This document shows positions 1 to 5,344 of a DNA stretch of 17,655 nt, piece after piece (position 1 is the first letter of the stretch; each line of letters starts with the position of its first letter). A model generated the notes under the pieces. That model saw only the letters and a program-made list of their open reading frames with translations, made no database searches and had not been told where the DNA came from. The translations under genes and the position numbers were made by a program. The DNA is from Anaerolineales bacterium. GTDB lineage: Bacteria; Chloroflexota; Anaerolineae; Anaerolineales; Villigracilaceae. Location of the stretch: contig JAFGKO010000322.1 in assembly GCA_016928525.1 (NCBI GenBank), positions 1 to 17,655 of the forward strand, written 5' to 3'.

Positions 1-72
1 AACCAGGACTTGGGTGTGGTCAAACGGCTTCGCAAGAAGCAGATACCCGCTCTTGCCCTGTCGAGCGCTTAA
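1..72 (+). CDS. C-terminal end of an upstream gene (partial)
   Basis: Frame 1 is open from the window edge to a TAA at 70-72 and encodes 23 residues rich in Lys/Arg (VKRLRKKQIPALALSS near the end). The next gene starts 3 nt after this stop, which is typical of tightly packed genes on the same strand. The fragment is too short to identify. The other two forward frames are also open across this stretch, so the call rests mainly on the fit with the downstream start. Confidence 0.4.
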   Translation, partial: NQDLGVVKRLRKKQIPALALSSA

Positions 73-75
73 GTT

Positions 76-474
76 ATGACAGATGCCATGCACAAATCAA
101 CCTGGACACTTATCGCGGGCGATATCCTTGCCCTGGCTATTGTCACCATCATCGGCTTCGCTTCCCACGGCGAGACGGGCATCTCCTTCCTGCCGCGCAT
201 GTTGACTACCTTCATTCCGTTGGTAATTAGCTGGTTCCTGATCGCTCCCTGGTTGGGACTGTTCAACGCACAGATCACATCCGATCCAATACAACTCTGG
301 CGTCCGCCGCTGGCTATGCTGCTGGCTGCCCCAATGGTATCCATTTTGCGCGCTATGCTCTTAAAGAGTGTAGCGCTGCCATTGTTTACCCTTATCTTGG
401 GTGGCAGCGCTGCACTTGGGATATTCGTTTGGCGCGGCGTCTGGGCCTGGGTCAACCAGCGCAGATCAGCCTAG
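76..474 (+). CDS. DUF3054 family membrane protein
   Basis: A 132-residue polytopic membrane protein matching the DUF3054 family in length and pattern: a first helix with TLIAGDILALAIVTIIGFA, a loop with SHGE, then a helix rich in Ile/Leu/Phe ending in APWLGLF. Four membrane segments are visible at about residues 9-27, 38-59, 77-95 and 100-125, ending in a positively charged tail (NQRRSA). No function is established for this family. ATG at 76 is 3 nt after the upstream stop and has no clear Shine-Dalgarno, so translation is probably coupled; ATG at 88 is a possible alternative start. It converges with the YeaQ-type gene, leaving 21 nt between stops. Confidence 0.85.
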   Translation: MTDAMHKSTWTLIAGDILALAIVTIIGFASHGETGISFLPRMLTTFIPLVISWFLIAPWLGLFNAQITSDPIQLWRPPLAMLLAAPMVSILRAMLLKSVALPLFTLILGGSAALGIFVWRGVWAWVNQRRSA

Positions 475-485
475 CAAGTTACGAA

Positions 486-509
486 TCCGCCCGCGTCAGA
501 TGCGGCGGA
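486..509. terminator. Weak hairpin between convergent genes
   Basis: TCCGCC (486-491) can pair with GGCGGA (504-509) around a 12-nt loop, at the convergent ends of the DUF3054 and YeaQ-type genes. It overlaps the last codons of the minus-strand gene and has no T-tract on either side, so it may only contribute weakly to termination. Confidence 0.2.
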
Positions 510-738
510 TCAGGCGAATGATCGCTACAAGGACAACACCACCCAGAGCGGCAACCAAAATCTGCGCGAGCCAGCTACTGGCTTGAATTCCAAGCAATCC
601 AGCCAGCCAACCACCAATCAGGCCGCCGAGTAAACCAATGATCAAGTCTCCGATCAAACCAAAGCCTCGTCCACGTACTATTACACCTGCAAGCCAGCCA
701 GCTATAATACCGCTGATGATCCAAATTAAGATATTCAT
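496..738 (-). CDS. GlsB/YeaQ/YmgE family small membrane protein (transglycosylase-associated type)
   Basis: An 80-residue, very Gly/Ile/Leu-rich protein of the GlsB/YeaQ/YmgE family (Pfam Transgly_assoc). The N-terminus reads MNILIWIISGIIAGWLAG, followed by GRGFGLIGDLIIGLLGGLIGGWLAGLLG, split by a GD turn as in the family, and a third helix ending in RLIRRI. Three membrane segments fit residues 3-21, 28-50 and 57-76. The length is typical. Family members are associated with general or envelope stress; the biochemical role is unknown. The start has a good Shine-Dalgarno (AGAGGAGA at 745-752) and an extended -10 promoter further upstream. It is divergent from the ECF sigma factor gene, with a 155-nt shared promoter region. 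Confidence 0.9.
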   Translation of the reverse strand: MNILIWIISGIIAGWLAGVIVRGRGFGLIGDLIIGLLGGLIGGWLAGLLGIQASSWLAQILVAALGGVVLVAIIRLIRRI

Positions 739-768
739 TTTTAATCTCCTCTGGAATTAGTTTTTACC

Positions 769-777
769 ATTGTAGCA
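769..777 (-). promoter_or_regulatory. Extended -10 promoter of the YeaQ-type gene
   Basis: Reading the minus strand, TGC-TACAAT forms an extended -10 element (hexamer at 769-774). Transcription would begin near 762, giving a leader of about 24 nt that contains the AGAGGAGA ribosome-binding site. No good -35 hexamer is seen at 16-18 nt, as is common for extended -10 promoters. Confidence 0.5.
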
Positions 778-815
778 TGTAAATAGTACTAATTTTATAG
801 ACAAAGGTAATAAAT

Positions 816-843
816 TTGTTAAAAAATTACTGCTTGCTATAAA
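816..843 (+). promoter_or_regulatory. Candidate upstream promoter of the ECF sigma gene
   Basis: TTGTTA (816-821), a 16-nt spacer and TATAAA (838-843) preceded by TGC resemble a housekeeping sigma promoter with an extended -10. It would give a leader of about 44 nt. It lies upstream of a second candidate at 878-886; which one is used cannot be told from sequence. Confidence 0.35.
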
Positions 844-877
844 AAAAGAGCCCTTCCTTTCCGTAGCCATCCCTCAA

Positions 878-886
878 TGATAAAAT
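878..886 (+). promoter_or_regulatory. Extended -10 giving a leaderless sigma-factor mRNA
   Basis: TGA-TAAAAT ends 7 nt before the ATG at 894, so the expected transcription start coincides with the start codon. No Shine-Dalgarno precedes this ATG, which supports leaderless translation. Confidence 0.4.
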
Positions 887-893
887 ATCCCCA

Positions 894-1505
894 ATGGACG
901 AACCCGCCCTCATCCACGAAGCCCAACGCGGCAACCTCGACTCCTTCAACACTCTTGTCCTGACCTACCAGGACGCGCTCTTCAACACTGCCCTGCGCAT
1001 CATGGGCGACGAAGATGCGGCTGCCGACGCCACACAGGAAGCCTTCCTCTCGGCCTTCCGCGCCATCAAATCCTATCGCGGGGGATCGTTCAAGGCCTGG
1101 TTGCTGCGCACCGTCACCAACGCCTGCTACGACGAATTGCGCCGCCAGAAGCGCCGCCCCACCACGCCGCTTGAACCCGAAATGGACGATGGCGAAGAAA
1201 TGGAAACCCCGCGCTGGCTGGCTGACCCGTCCATGAGCCCCGAGGAAGAAGCCGAAGCTGATGATCTCGAACATGCCATCCAGCACTGTCTGGATGAACT
1301 CCCCCTGGAATTCCGCACCGTCGTGGTACTGACCGATATCCAGGGCATGGACTATAAGGAAGCGGCCTCTGCTGTGCATGTGCCGCTGGGCACCATCAAG
1401 AGCCGCCTTACCCGCGCCCGACTGCGCCTGCGCGAATGCCTGCAAGGTTTCTGGGAACTTTTACCCGCCGCCTTTCGTCTGGAAGGAGAGAGCCTCCGCA
1501 CATGA
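894..1505 (+). CDS. ECF subfamily RNA polymerase sigma factor (RpoE-like)
   Basis: A 203-residue sigma-70 family protein of extracytoplasmic-function type. Region 2 spans about residues 10-90, with the core-binding and -10-recognition block DAAADATQEAFLSAFRAI (residues 41-58) and a basic end (LRRQKRR). An acidic linker (residues 93-125) separates it from region 4, whose helix-turn-helix covers about 138-183 (ELPLEFRTVVVLTDIQGMDY, then VPLGTIKSRLTRARLRLRE). Length and order are typical of the RpoE/SigW-like group. The start at 894 gives the expected N-terminus (MDEPALIHEAQRGN) although no Shine-Dalgarno is present. Its stop overlaps the next ATG (ATGA), and that gene encodes a membrane-anchored partner, so the two form a sigma/anti-sigma unit. 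The signal sensed is unknown. Confidence 0.93.
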   Translation: MDEPALIHEAQRGNLDSFNTLVLTYQDALFNTALRIMGDEDAAADATQEAFLSAFRAIKSYRGGSFKAWLLRTVTNACYDELRRQKRRPTTPLEPEMDDGEEMETPRWLADPSMSPEEEAEADDLEHAIQHCLDELPLEFRTVVVLTDIQGMDYKEAASAVHVPLGTIKSRLTRARLRLRECLQGFWELLPAAFRLEGESLRT

Positions 1506-2251
1506 CTCAGACACCTTCCTTCCGCGATATAGAACAACTTTCCGCTTATTTGGATGGACAGCTTAAACCGTCCGAAATAGCCCGTCTCGAATCGCGCCTC
1601 CAATCGGACCCCAAACTTGCCTCCGTGCTAAAAGACCTGCGCCAGGCCCGCGGTCTCCTGCGTCAACTCCCCCAGCGACGCGCCCCGCGCAACTTCACGT
1701 TGACCCCGAAAATGGTCGGGCAGAAACCACCCATGCCGCGCACTTATCCGGCCTTCCGTTTCGCAACCGTACTTGCTACGTTGTTGCTCTTCTTTACGTT
1801 CGCCACGAACTTCATGGCTCCGCGCCTGGTACGTACGGCTGCGCCTTACCCCTACGGGATGGGCGGTGGCGGCGGCGAGCCCGAGCTCGCGATGGAAGCT
1901 GCCCCCGAAGAATTGACAGAACCAGCAATCGAAGAGCCCGCTGCTGCAGAGCCAGTCATCGAAGAACCCGCCGCCCCGGCGCCAACCCTGATGGCGCCAT
2001 CCGTCGAAGACAGCGCCCGCATCGAACCAACGGAGCAACCATCCGAGAAAAGCGGCGTACAGGAAGCCCCCCCCGATGAGACCTTTGCCCAACAGGCCGC
2101 GCCAGATCAAACGCAGCAGTCTCAGCCGCCAAAACCACCTGTCAATATCAGCTTGCAGATCGCGCTGGCCGGGATCGCCATCCTGAGCGGACTGATCGCC
2201 CTCATTCTACGTTACTCTGCAATCCGTAAATGGCGCGCGAAAGCCAAATAA
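1502..2251 (+). CDS. Membrane-anchored anti-sigma factor, lacking the zinc-binding motif
   Basis: A 249-residue protein starting at the ATG that overlaps the sigma stop (ATGA), with AAGGAGA at 1483-1489. Residues 8-65 (LSAYLDGQLKPSEIARLESR, then DPKLASVLKDLRQARGLLRQ) have the shape of an anti-sigma domain but lack the His-x3-Cys-x2-Cys of zinc-finger anti-sigmas. A membrane helix follows at about 84-104. Residues 120-213 are an extracytoplasmic linker rich in Pro, Glu, Ala and Gln. A second membrane helix lies at about 217-237, with a basic tail (RKWRAKAK). Position and architecture indicate that it holds the ECF factor at the membrane and releases it on an envelope signal; that role is inferred. 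Its 3' end overlaps the Nudix gene by 22 nt. Confidence 0.85.
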   Translation: MTQTPSFRDIEQLSAYLDGQLKPSEIARLESRLQSDPKLASVLKDLRQARGLLRQLPQRRAPRNFTLTPKMVGQKPPMPRTYPAFRFATVLATLLLFFTFATNFMAPRLVRTAAPYPYGMGGGGGEPELAMEAAPEELTEPAIEEPAAAEPVIEEPAAPAPTLMAPSVEDSARIEPTEQPSEKSGVQEAPPDETFAQQAAPDQTQQSQPPKPPVNISLQIALAGIAILSGLIALILRYSAIRKWRAKAK

Positions 2252-2726
2252 ATTTTTGCCCCCGTTGCGGCGCCGCCATAACTTTGCAAGATCGTTTTGG
2301 CAAACTCCATCCGGTTTGCCCGCAGTGTGAGTGGATCCATTTCGACGACCCGAAAGTTGCTGCGGCCGTCCTGGTAGAACAGGATGGCCGCGTATTGTTG
2401 GTGCGGCGCGTCAATGAACCTTATCGCGGCCTGTGGACTCTGCCCGCTGGTTTCGTCGACGCGGGCGAAGATCCGGCCCGGGCCGCCGAACGGGAGTGCT
2501 TCGAGGAAACAGGTCTGTCGGTCCGTGTGACGCGCGTATTGGACGTCATCGCGGGACGGGAACACGAACGCGGGGCGGATTTCGTCATTGTATATCGAGC
2601 GGAAATTCTTGGTGGAATAATATCCCCGACGACGACGCAGATGCGGTCGAATGGTTCGCATACAGCAAATTGCCCCCATTAGCCTTTATAGCCACAACAA
2701 AAGTCTTGTTCGAACATCGAAAGTAG
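2230..2726 (+). pseudogene. Nudix hydrolase with N-terminal zinc ribbon, disrupted by a frameshift
   Basis: Two reading frames together make one Nudix protein of about 165 residues. Frame 1 (from ATG 2230) encodes a zinc ribbon (Cys10, Cys13, Cys30, Cys33) and a perfect Nudix box G-x5-E-x7-RE-x2-EE-x-GL at residues 74-96. It then runs into unrelated sequence after ILGGIISP and stops at 2682. The true C-terminus (DDDADAVEWFAYSKLPPLAF) is in frame 3 and ends at 2726. Adding one C to the CCCC run at 2624-2627 joins them as GGIISP-DDDADAVEWF, the normal family sequence. Such proteins hydrolyse nucleoside-diphosphate derivatives, NADH-like or oxidised nucleotides being common substrates. This is either a recent mutation or a homopolymer sequencing error. 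The start overlaps the anti-sigma gene by 22 nt. Confidence 0.85.
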
Positions 2727-2752
2727 CCTGATTGGGCTATATTAGAATCACC

Positions 2753-2781
2753 TTGCGAAGGGCTAGTTCAAATGCTATACT
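2753..2781 (+). promoter_or_regulatory. Promoter of the lipoprotein gene
   Basis: TTGCGA (2753-2758), a 17-nt spacer and TATACT (2776-2781) preceded by TGC make a good housekeeping-type promoter. The start would fall near 2788, leaving a leader of about 35 nt. It lies across the in-frame ATG at 2772, which argues against that ATG being the translation start. Confidence 0.5.
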
Positions 2782-2809
2782 CCGCTTATCGTTTCATTAT
2801 CTTTCTATT

Positions 2810-2816
2810 GGAGGAG
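2810..2816 (+). promoter_or_regulatory. Strong Shine-Dalgarno fixing the lipoprotein start
   Basis: GGAGGAG lies 6 nt before ATG 2823, which is followed directly by a signal-peptide sequence. This decides the start in favour of 2823 over 2772. Confidence 0.8.
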
Positions 2817-2822
2817 AATCAA

Positions 2823-3611
2823 ATGTTCGTAAAAACCCTAAAGCCCTTTGTTTTTCTTGTTGTCGTCATGGCCATGGTCAGCTTGGCTTGCTTTGGTTCG
2901 ACTGAAACGCCAACGGCAGAACCGCCCCTACCGCCGCCTACCGAGGAACCACAGCAGCCGCAGCAGCCTGAACAGCCTGCGCAAACCGAAGAGCCTGCAG
3001 CGACCGAGGAGCCCACTGCGCCTACCGCACAAGAATTCTTCACCGAGGAGTTTGATAGCGATATCAGCAACTGGTCCTACTTTAATATCCTGGGGTCGAA
3101 GGAGACAAATGAGTCTGCCCTCACCCTGGAAACCGATAGCGGTTACCTGGTTTTCAATATTGCTACGAAAGAACTATATACATATGTGATGTACGATCCC
3201 TTCGAATACAGAAATGTTGCAATAGAGCTCCGCGCTGAGAATCGTGGGACGAACAACAATGCGATCAGCATGGTCTGCCGCTATAGCGATGAGGGTTGGT
3301 ACGAAATCAATATCCAAAATAGCGGGTTGTATAATATCCTGGCAGCTACATATAACCCCAGCGATGAGATCGTCTACGCTCGCCTCGCGGATGGAGGTTC
3401 CAATAAGATTAAGGTTGGCAAAGACATCAATGAATATAAGATGATCTGCAAGGAACGCACCATTATCCTGTATATCAACGGTTATGAGACCCGAACCATT
3501 GAGGACAACCAGTATGTTTTGCGGGACGGTCAGGTGGGCTTTTCGGTTTCATCATTTAGTGATCCAACTGTAAAAGTTGAAGTCGACTGGGTTAGAATCA
3601 GCGAACCGTAG
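2823..3611 (+). CDS. Secreted lipoprotein with a laminin-G/DUF1080-like beta-sandwich domain
   Basis: 262 residues. The N-terminus (MFVKTLKPFVFLVVVMAMVS, then LAC) is a lipoprotein signal peptide with the lipidated Cys at residue 23; the residue at -3 is Ser, a mild departure from the lipobox consensus. Residues 28-70 form a disordered linker of Pro, Glu, Gln and Thr. From about residue 75 on, FTEEFDSDISNWSYF, many alternating strands and the ending GFSVSSFSDPTVKVEVDWV resemble the concanavalin-like sandwich of DUF1080-type and LamG-type domains, often sugar-binding. No catalytic residue can be named, so binding at the cell surface is only a guess. A strong terminator follows, so it is probably monocistronic. 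Confidence 0.75.
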   Translation: MFVKTLKPFVFLVVVMAMVSLACFGSTETPTAEPPLPPPTEEPQQPQQPEQPAQTEEPAATEEPTAPTAQEFFTEEFDSDISNWSYFNILGSKETNESALTLETDSGYLVFNIATKELYTYVMYDPFEYRNVAIELRAENRGTNNNAISMVCRYSDEGWYEINIQNSGLYNILAATYNPSDEIVYARLADGGSNKIKVGKDINEYKMICKERTIILYINGYETRTIEDNQYVLRDGQVGFSVSSFSDPTVKVEVDWVRISEP

Positions 3612-3632
3612 AAAAAGATCATCAGAGAAGAG

Positions 3633-3660
3633 AAGGCCACCTGTAAAAGGTGGCCTTTTT
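3633..3660 (+). terminator. Strong intrinsic terminator
   Basis: AAGGCCACC (3633-3641) pairs perfectly with GGTGGCCTT (3649-3657) around a 7-nt loop, and the 3' arm runs into a T5 tract. It closes the lipoprotein transcript. Confidence 0.93.
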
Positions 3661-3716
3661 CGTTCGAACAATTTTTTTGGAATATTCCCGCTCAAAGATA
3701 TATCAAGCCGAGATTA

Positions 3717-3725
3717 TGCTACAAT
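3717..3725 (+). promoter_or_regulatory. Extended -10 promoter of the MEMO-like gene (near-leaderless)
   Basis: TGC-TACAAT ends 10 nt before ATG 3736, so transcription should begin about 3-4 nt upstream of the start codon. There is no Shine-Dalgarno. The preceding terminator means the gene needs its own promoter. Confidence 0.5.
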
Positions 3726-3735
3726 AAAAACAGCT

Positions 3736-4584
3736 ATGCAAACCCCACCTGATCTACGTCCATCACCCATCGCCGGGACGTGGTACGAAGGTAGACCCGA
3801 ATCCCTGAAACGCATTATAGACAACTATCTGGACAGTGCAAAACTGCCTGACCTGCCAGGGGATGTGATCGCCGTCCTCGCGCCCCATGCCGGACATCGC
3901 TATTCAGGCGCAGTTGCAGGCTACGCCTTTGCAGCGCTGCGTGGCCGGAGTATCGACCTGGTAGCCGTTATTTCGCCCATGCACCACCCTTATCCACAAC
4001 CTTTGATCACTTCCAGCCACGATGCTTACTCCACCCCCCTGGGCATGATCCCCATCGACAAATCCGCTGTGGCCACGCTAAACGCCGCCCTGCAAGCTGA
4101 CCTGGGCATCGGCCTCTCTGCTGTTCCGCGCGACCCGGAACATTCGCTTGAAATCGAACTACCTTTCCTGCAACGCGCCCTGGCCTCCGATTTCAAACTG
4201 CTGCCCGTGATGGTACGCGCGCAAGACCCAAGCATCTCGCAGGGATTGGGGAAAGTGCTGGCGAGCGTACTACGCGACAGAAACTACATCCTGGTTGCCA
4301 GCACGGACCTGTCCCATTTCTACGACCAGGAAACCGCCAACAAACTGGACCGCGAAATGCTGCGCCAGATCGAGGCCTTCTCACCGGAGGGTGTCTTCGA
4401 AGCCGAACATACCGGCAAAGGCTTTGCCTGCGGTCATGCCGCCGTTGCAGCTGTGCTGTGGGCCTCAAGAGAACTGGGAGCAGATACAGTCAAAGTGCTG
4501 CACTATGCCACTTCCGGCGATGTAACCGGGGATTATTCCGGCGTGGTCGGTTATGGGGCAGCGGCAATCCTGAAACAACACTGA
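3736..4584 (+). CDS. amrB: MEMO-like protein (AmmeMemoRadiSam system protein B)
   Basis: 282 residues of the MEMO1 family, related to extradiol dioxygenase class III folds. Family landmarks are the opening RPSPIAGTWYEG (residues 8-19), APHAGHRYSG (49-58), PMHHPY (81-86), DPEHSLEIELPFLQ (133-146), STDLSHFYD (189-197) and ACGH (231-234). His51, His83/84 and Cys232 correspond to the metal-ligand set of human MEMO1. The ATG at 3736 gives the family N-terminus; upstream in-frame codons would run back through the terminator. In the so-called AmmeMemoRadiSam system this protein accompanies an AMMECR1-like protein and a radical SAM enzyme, neither of which is in this window. The GDPD gene starts 1 nt after the stop. 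The biochemical role is not settled; the symbol follows the family name. Confidence 0.88.
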   Translation: MQTPPDLRPSPIAGTWYEGRPESLKRIIDNYLDSAKLPDLPGDVIAVLAPHAGHRYSGAVAGYAFAALRGRSIDLVAVISPMHHPYPQPLITSSHDAYSTPLGMIPIDKSAVATLNAALQADLGIGLSAVPRDPEHSLEIELPFLQRALASDFKLLPVMVRAQDPSISQGLGKVLASVLRDRNYILVASTDLSHFYDQETANKLDREMLRQIEAFSPEGVFEAEHTGKGFACGHAAVAAVLWASRELGADTVKVLHYATSGDVTGDYSGVVGYGAAAILKQH

Positions 4585-4585
4585 T

Positions 4586-5338
4586 ATGAACTCATTTGAA
4601 ATTGTTGCTCATCGCGGGGTTGCTACAGAATATCCCGAAAACACAATCCCGGCATTTCAAAGAGCGATCGAACTTGGCGCAGATGCCGTAGAACTTGATG
4701 TGCGGCTCACAAATGATAAGATTCCCGTAGTTTTTCATTATTATTATTTAGACAAAATAACCTCACTCCAGGGCCCAATTTTTAATTACCAGTACCAAGA
4801 CTTGCTTCAGGCCGAATTTTTATGGGCGCTAAACGGAGTCGCCCCCTTTAAAATCCCTACACTTGTAGAGGTCCTCGAAACAATCGGCGGAAAGATTGGA
4901 TTAGAAATAGAGATCAAGGGACCTGAACCAGAGGCAGCCATCATTATTGGAGATGTGCTCCAAAAATTTAAGAACCTGTGGGGGACAATGGAGGTCACTT
5001 CCTATGAAATTGCATTATTGCTGGATTTTAGAAATCGATGTCCGGGCATCACCACAAATTTGCTCTACCCACGCTCCGAGCCGTGGATGAACCTGGATGT
5101 GGTTGCCTATGAAGCAGCCAATCTGGCCAGGCTGGCAATGGTAAGAGCAGTGCATTTACACCCGAGTCAACTCTCTGGCGAAGTAATCAACTATGTTCAA
5201 CGGTCAGGGTTTGAAATCCACGCCTGGGATGTCAATAATGAGCGCGCTATACAGAAAATTGTGGAATACAATATACCCAGAATCTGCACGGACCATTTCG
5301 AATGGGCTGCGGACTACCGCAATCGCATCCTTGTTTGA
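4586..5338 (+). CDS. Glycerophosphodiester phosphodiesterase (GDPD/UgpQ-like)
   Basis: 250 residues with the TIM-barrel GDPD signature: AHRGVATEYPENTIPAFQRA (residues 8-27), ELDV (36-39), His51, LEIEIK (106-111) and a C-terminal HAWDVNN. The family hydrolyses glycerophosphodiesters from phospholipid turnover to glycerol-3-phosphate and an alcohol. The conserved HR, E-x-D and second His are present, but the usual His-Asp of the third motif is His51-Tyr52. No signal peptide is seen, so it should be cytoplasmic. The gene starts 1 nt after the MEMO stop with no Shine-Dalgarno and ends 6 nt before priA, so it is probably co-transcribed. It is visibly more AT-rich than either neighbour, which hints at separate acquisition. 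Confidence 0.9.
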   Translation: MNSFEIVAHRGVATEYPENTIPAFQRAIELGADAVELDVRLTNDKIPVVFHYYYLDKITSLQGPIFNYQYQDLLQAEFLWALNGVAPFKIPTLVEVLETIGGKIGLEIEIKGPEPEAAIIIGDVLQKFKNLWGTMEVTSYEIALLLDFRNRCPGITTNLLYPRSEPWMNLDVVAYEAANLARLAMVRAVHLHPSQLSGEVINYVQRSGFEIHAWDVNNERAIQKIVEYNIPRICTDHFEWAADYRNRILV

Positions 5339-5344
5339 GATTTC

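Noticed and set aside
837..1445. Long minus-strand open frame opposite the ECF sigma gene
   Set aside because: It mirrors the codons of a clear sigma factor, has no recognisable domain or ribosome-binding site, and would need the opposite strand of a conserved gene.
2601..2630. Programmed -1 frameshifting in the Nudix gene
   Set aside because: No proper slippery heptamer or downstream stem is seen; a one-base loss in the C-run explains the data better.
2724..2739. Terminator after the Nudix gene (TAGCC/GGCTA hairpin)
   Set aside because: Only five base pairs and no T-tract; too weak to call.
2772..2822. Upstream in-frame ATG for the lipoprotein
   Set aside because: The ATG lies within the -10 region of a good promoter, and the signal peptide with a strong Shine-Dalgarno starts at 2823.
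3577..3735. Longer N-terminus of the MEMO-like protein
   Set aside because: It would read through the intrinsic terminator and overlap the lipoprotein gene; the family N-terminus starts at 3736.
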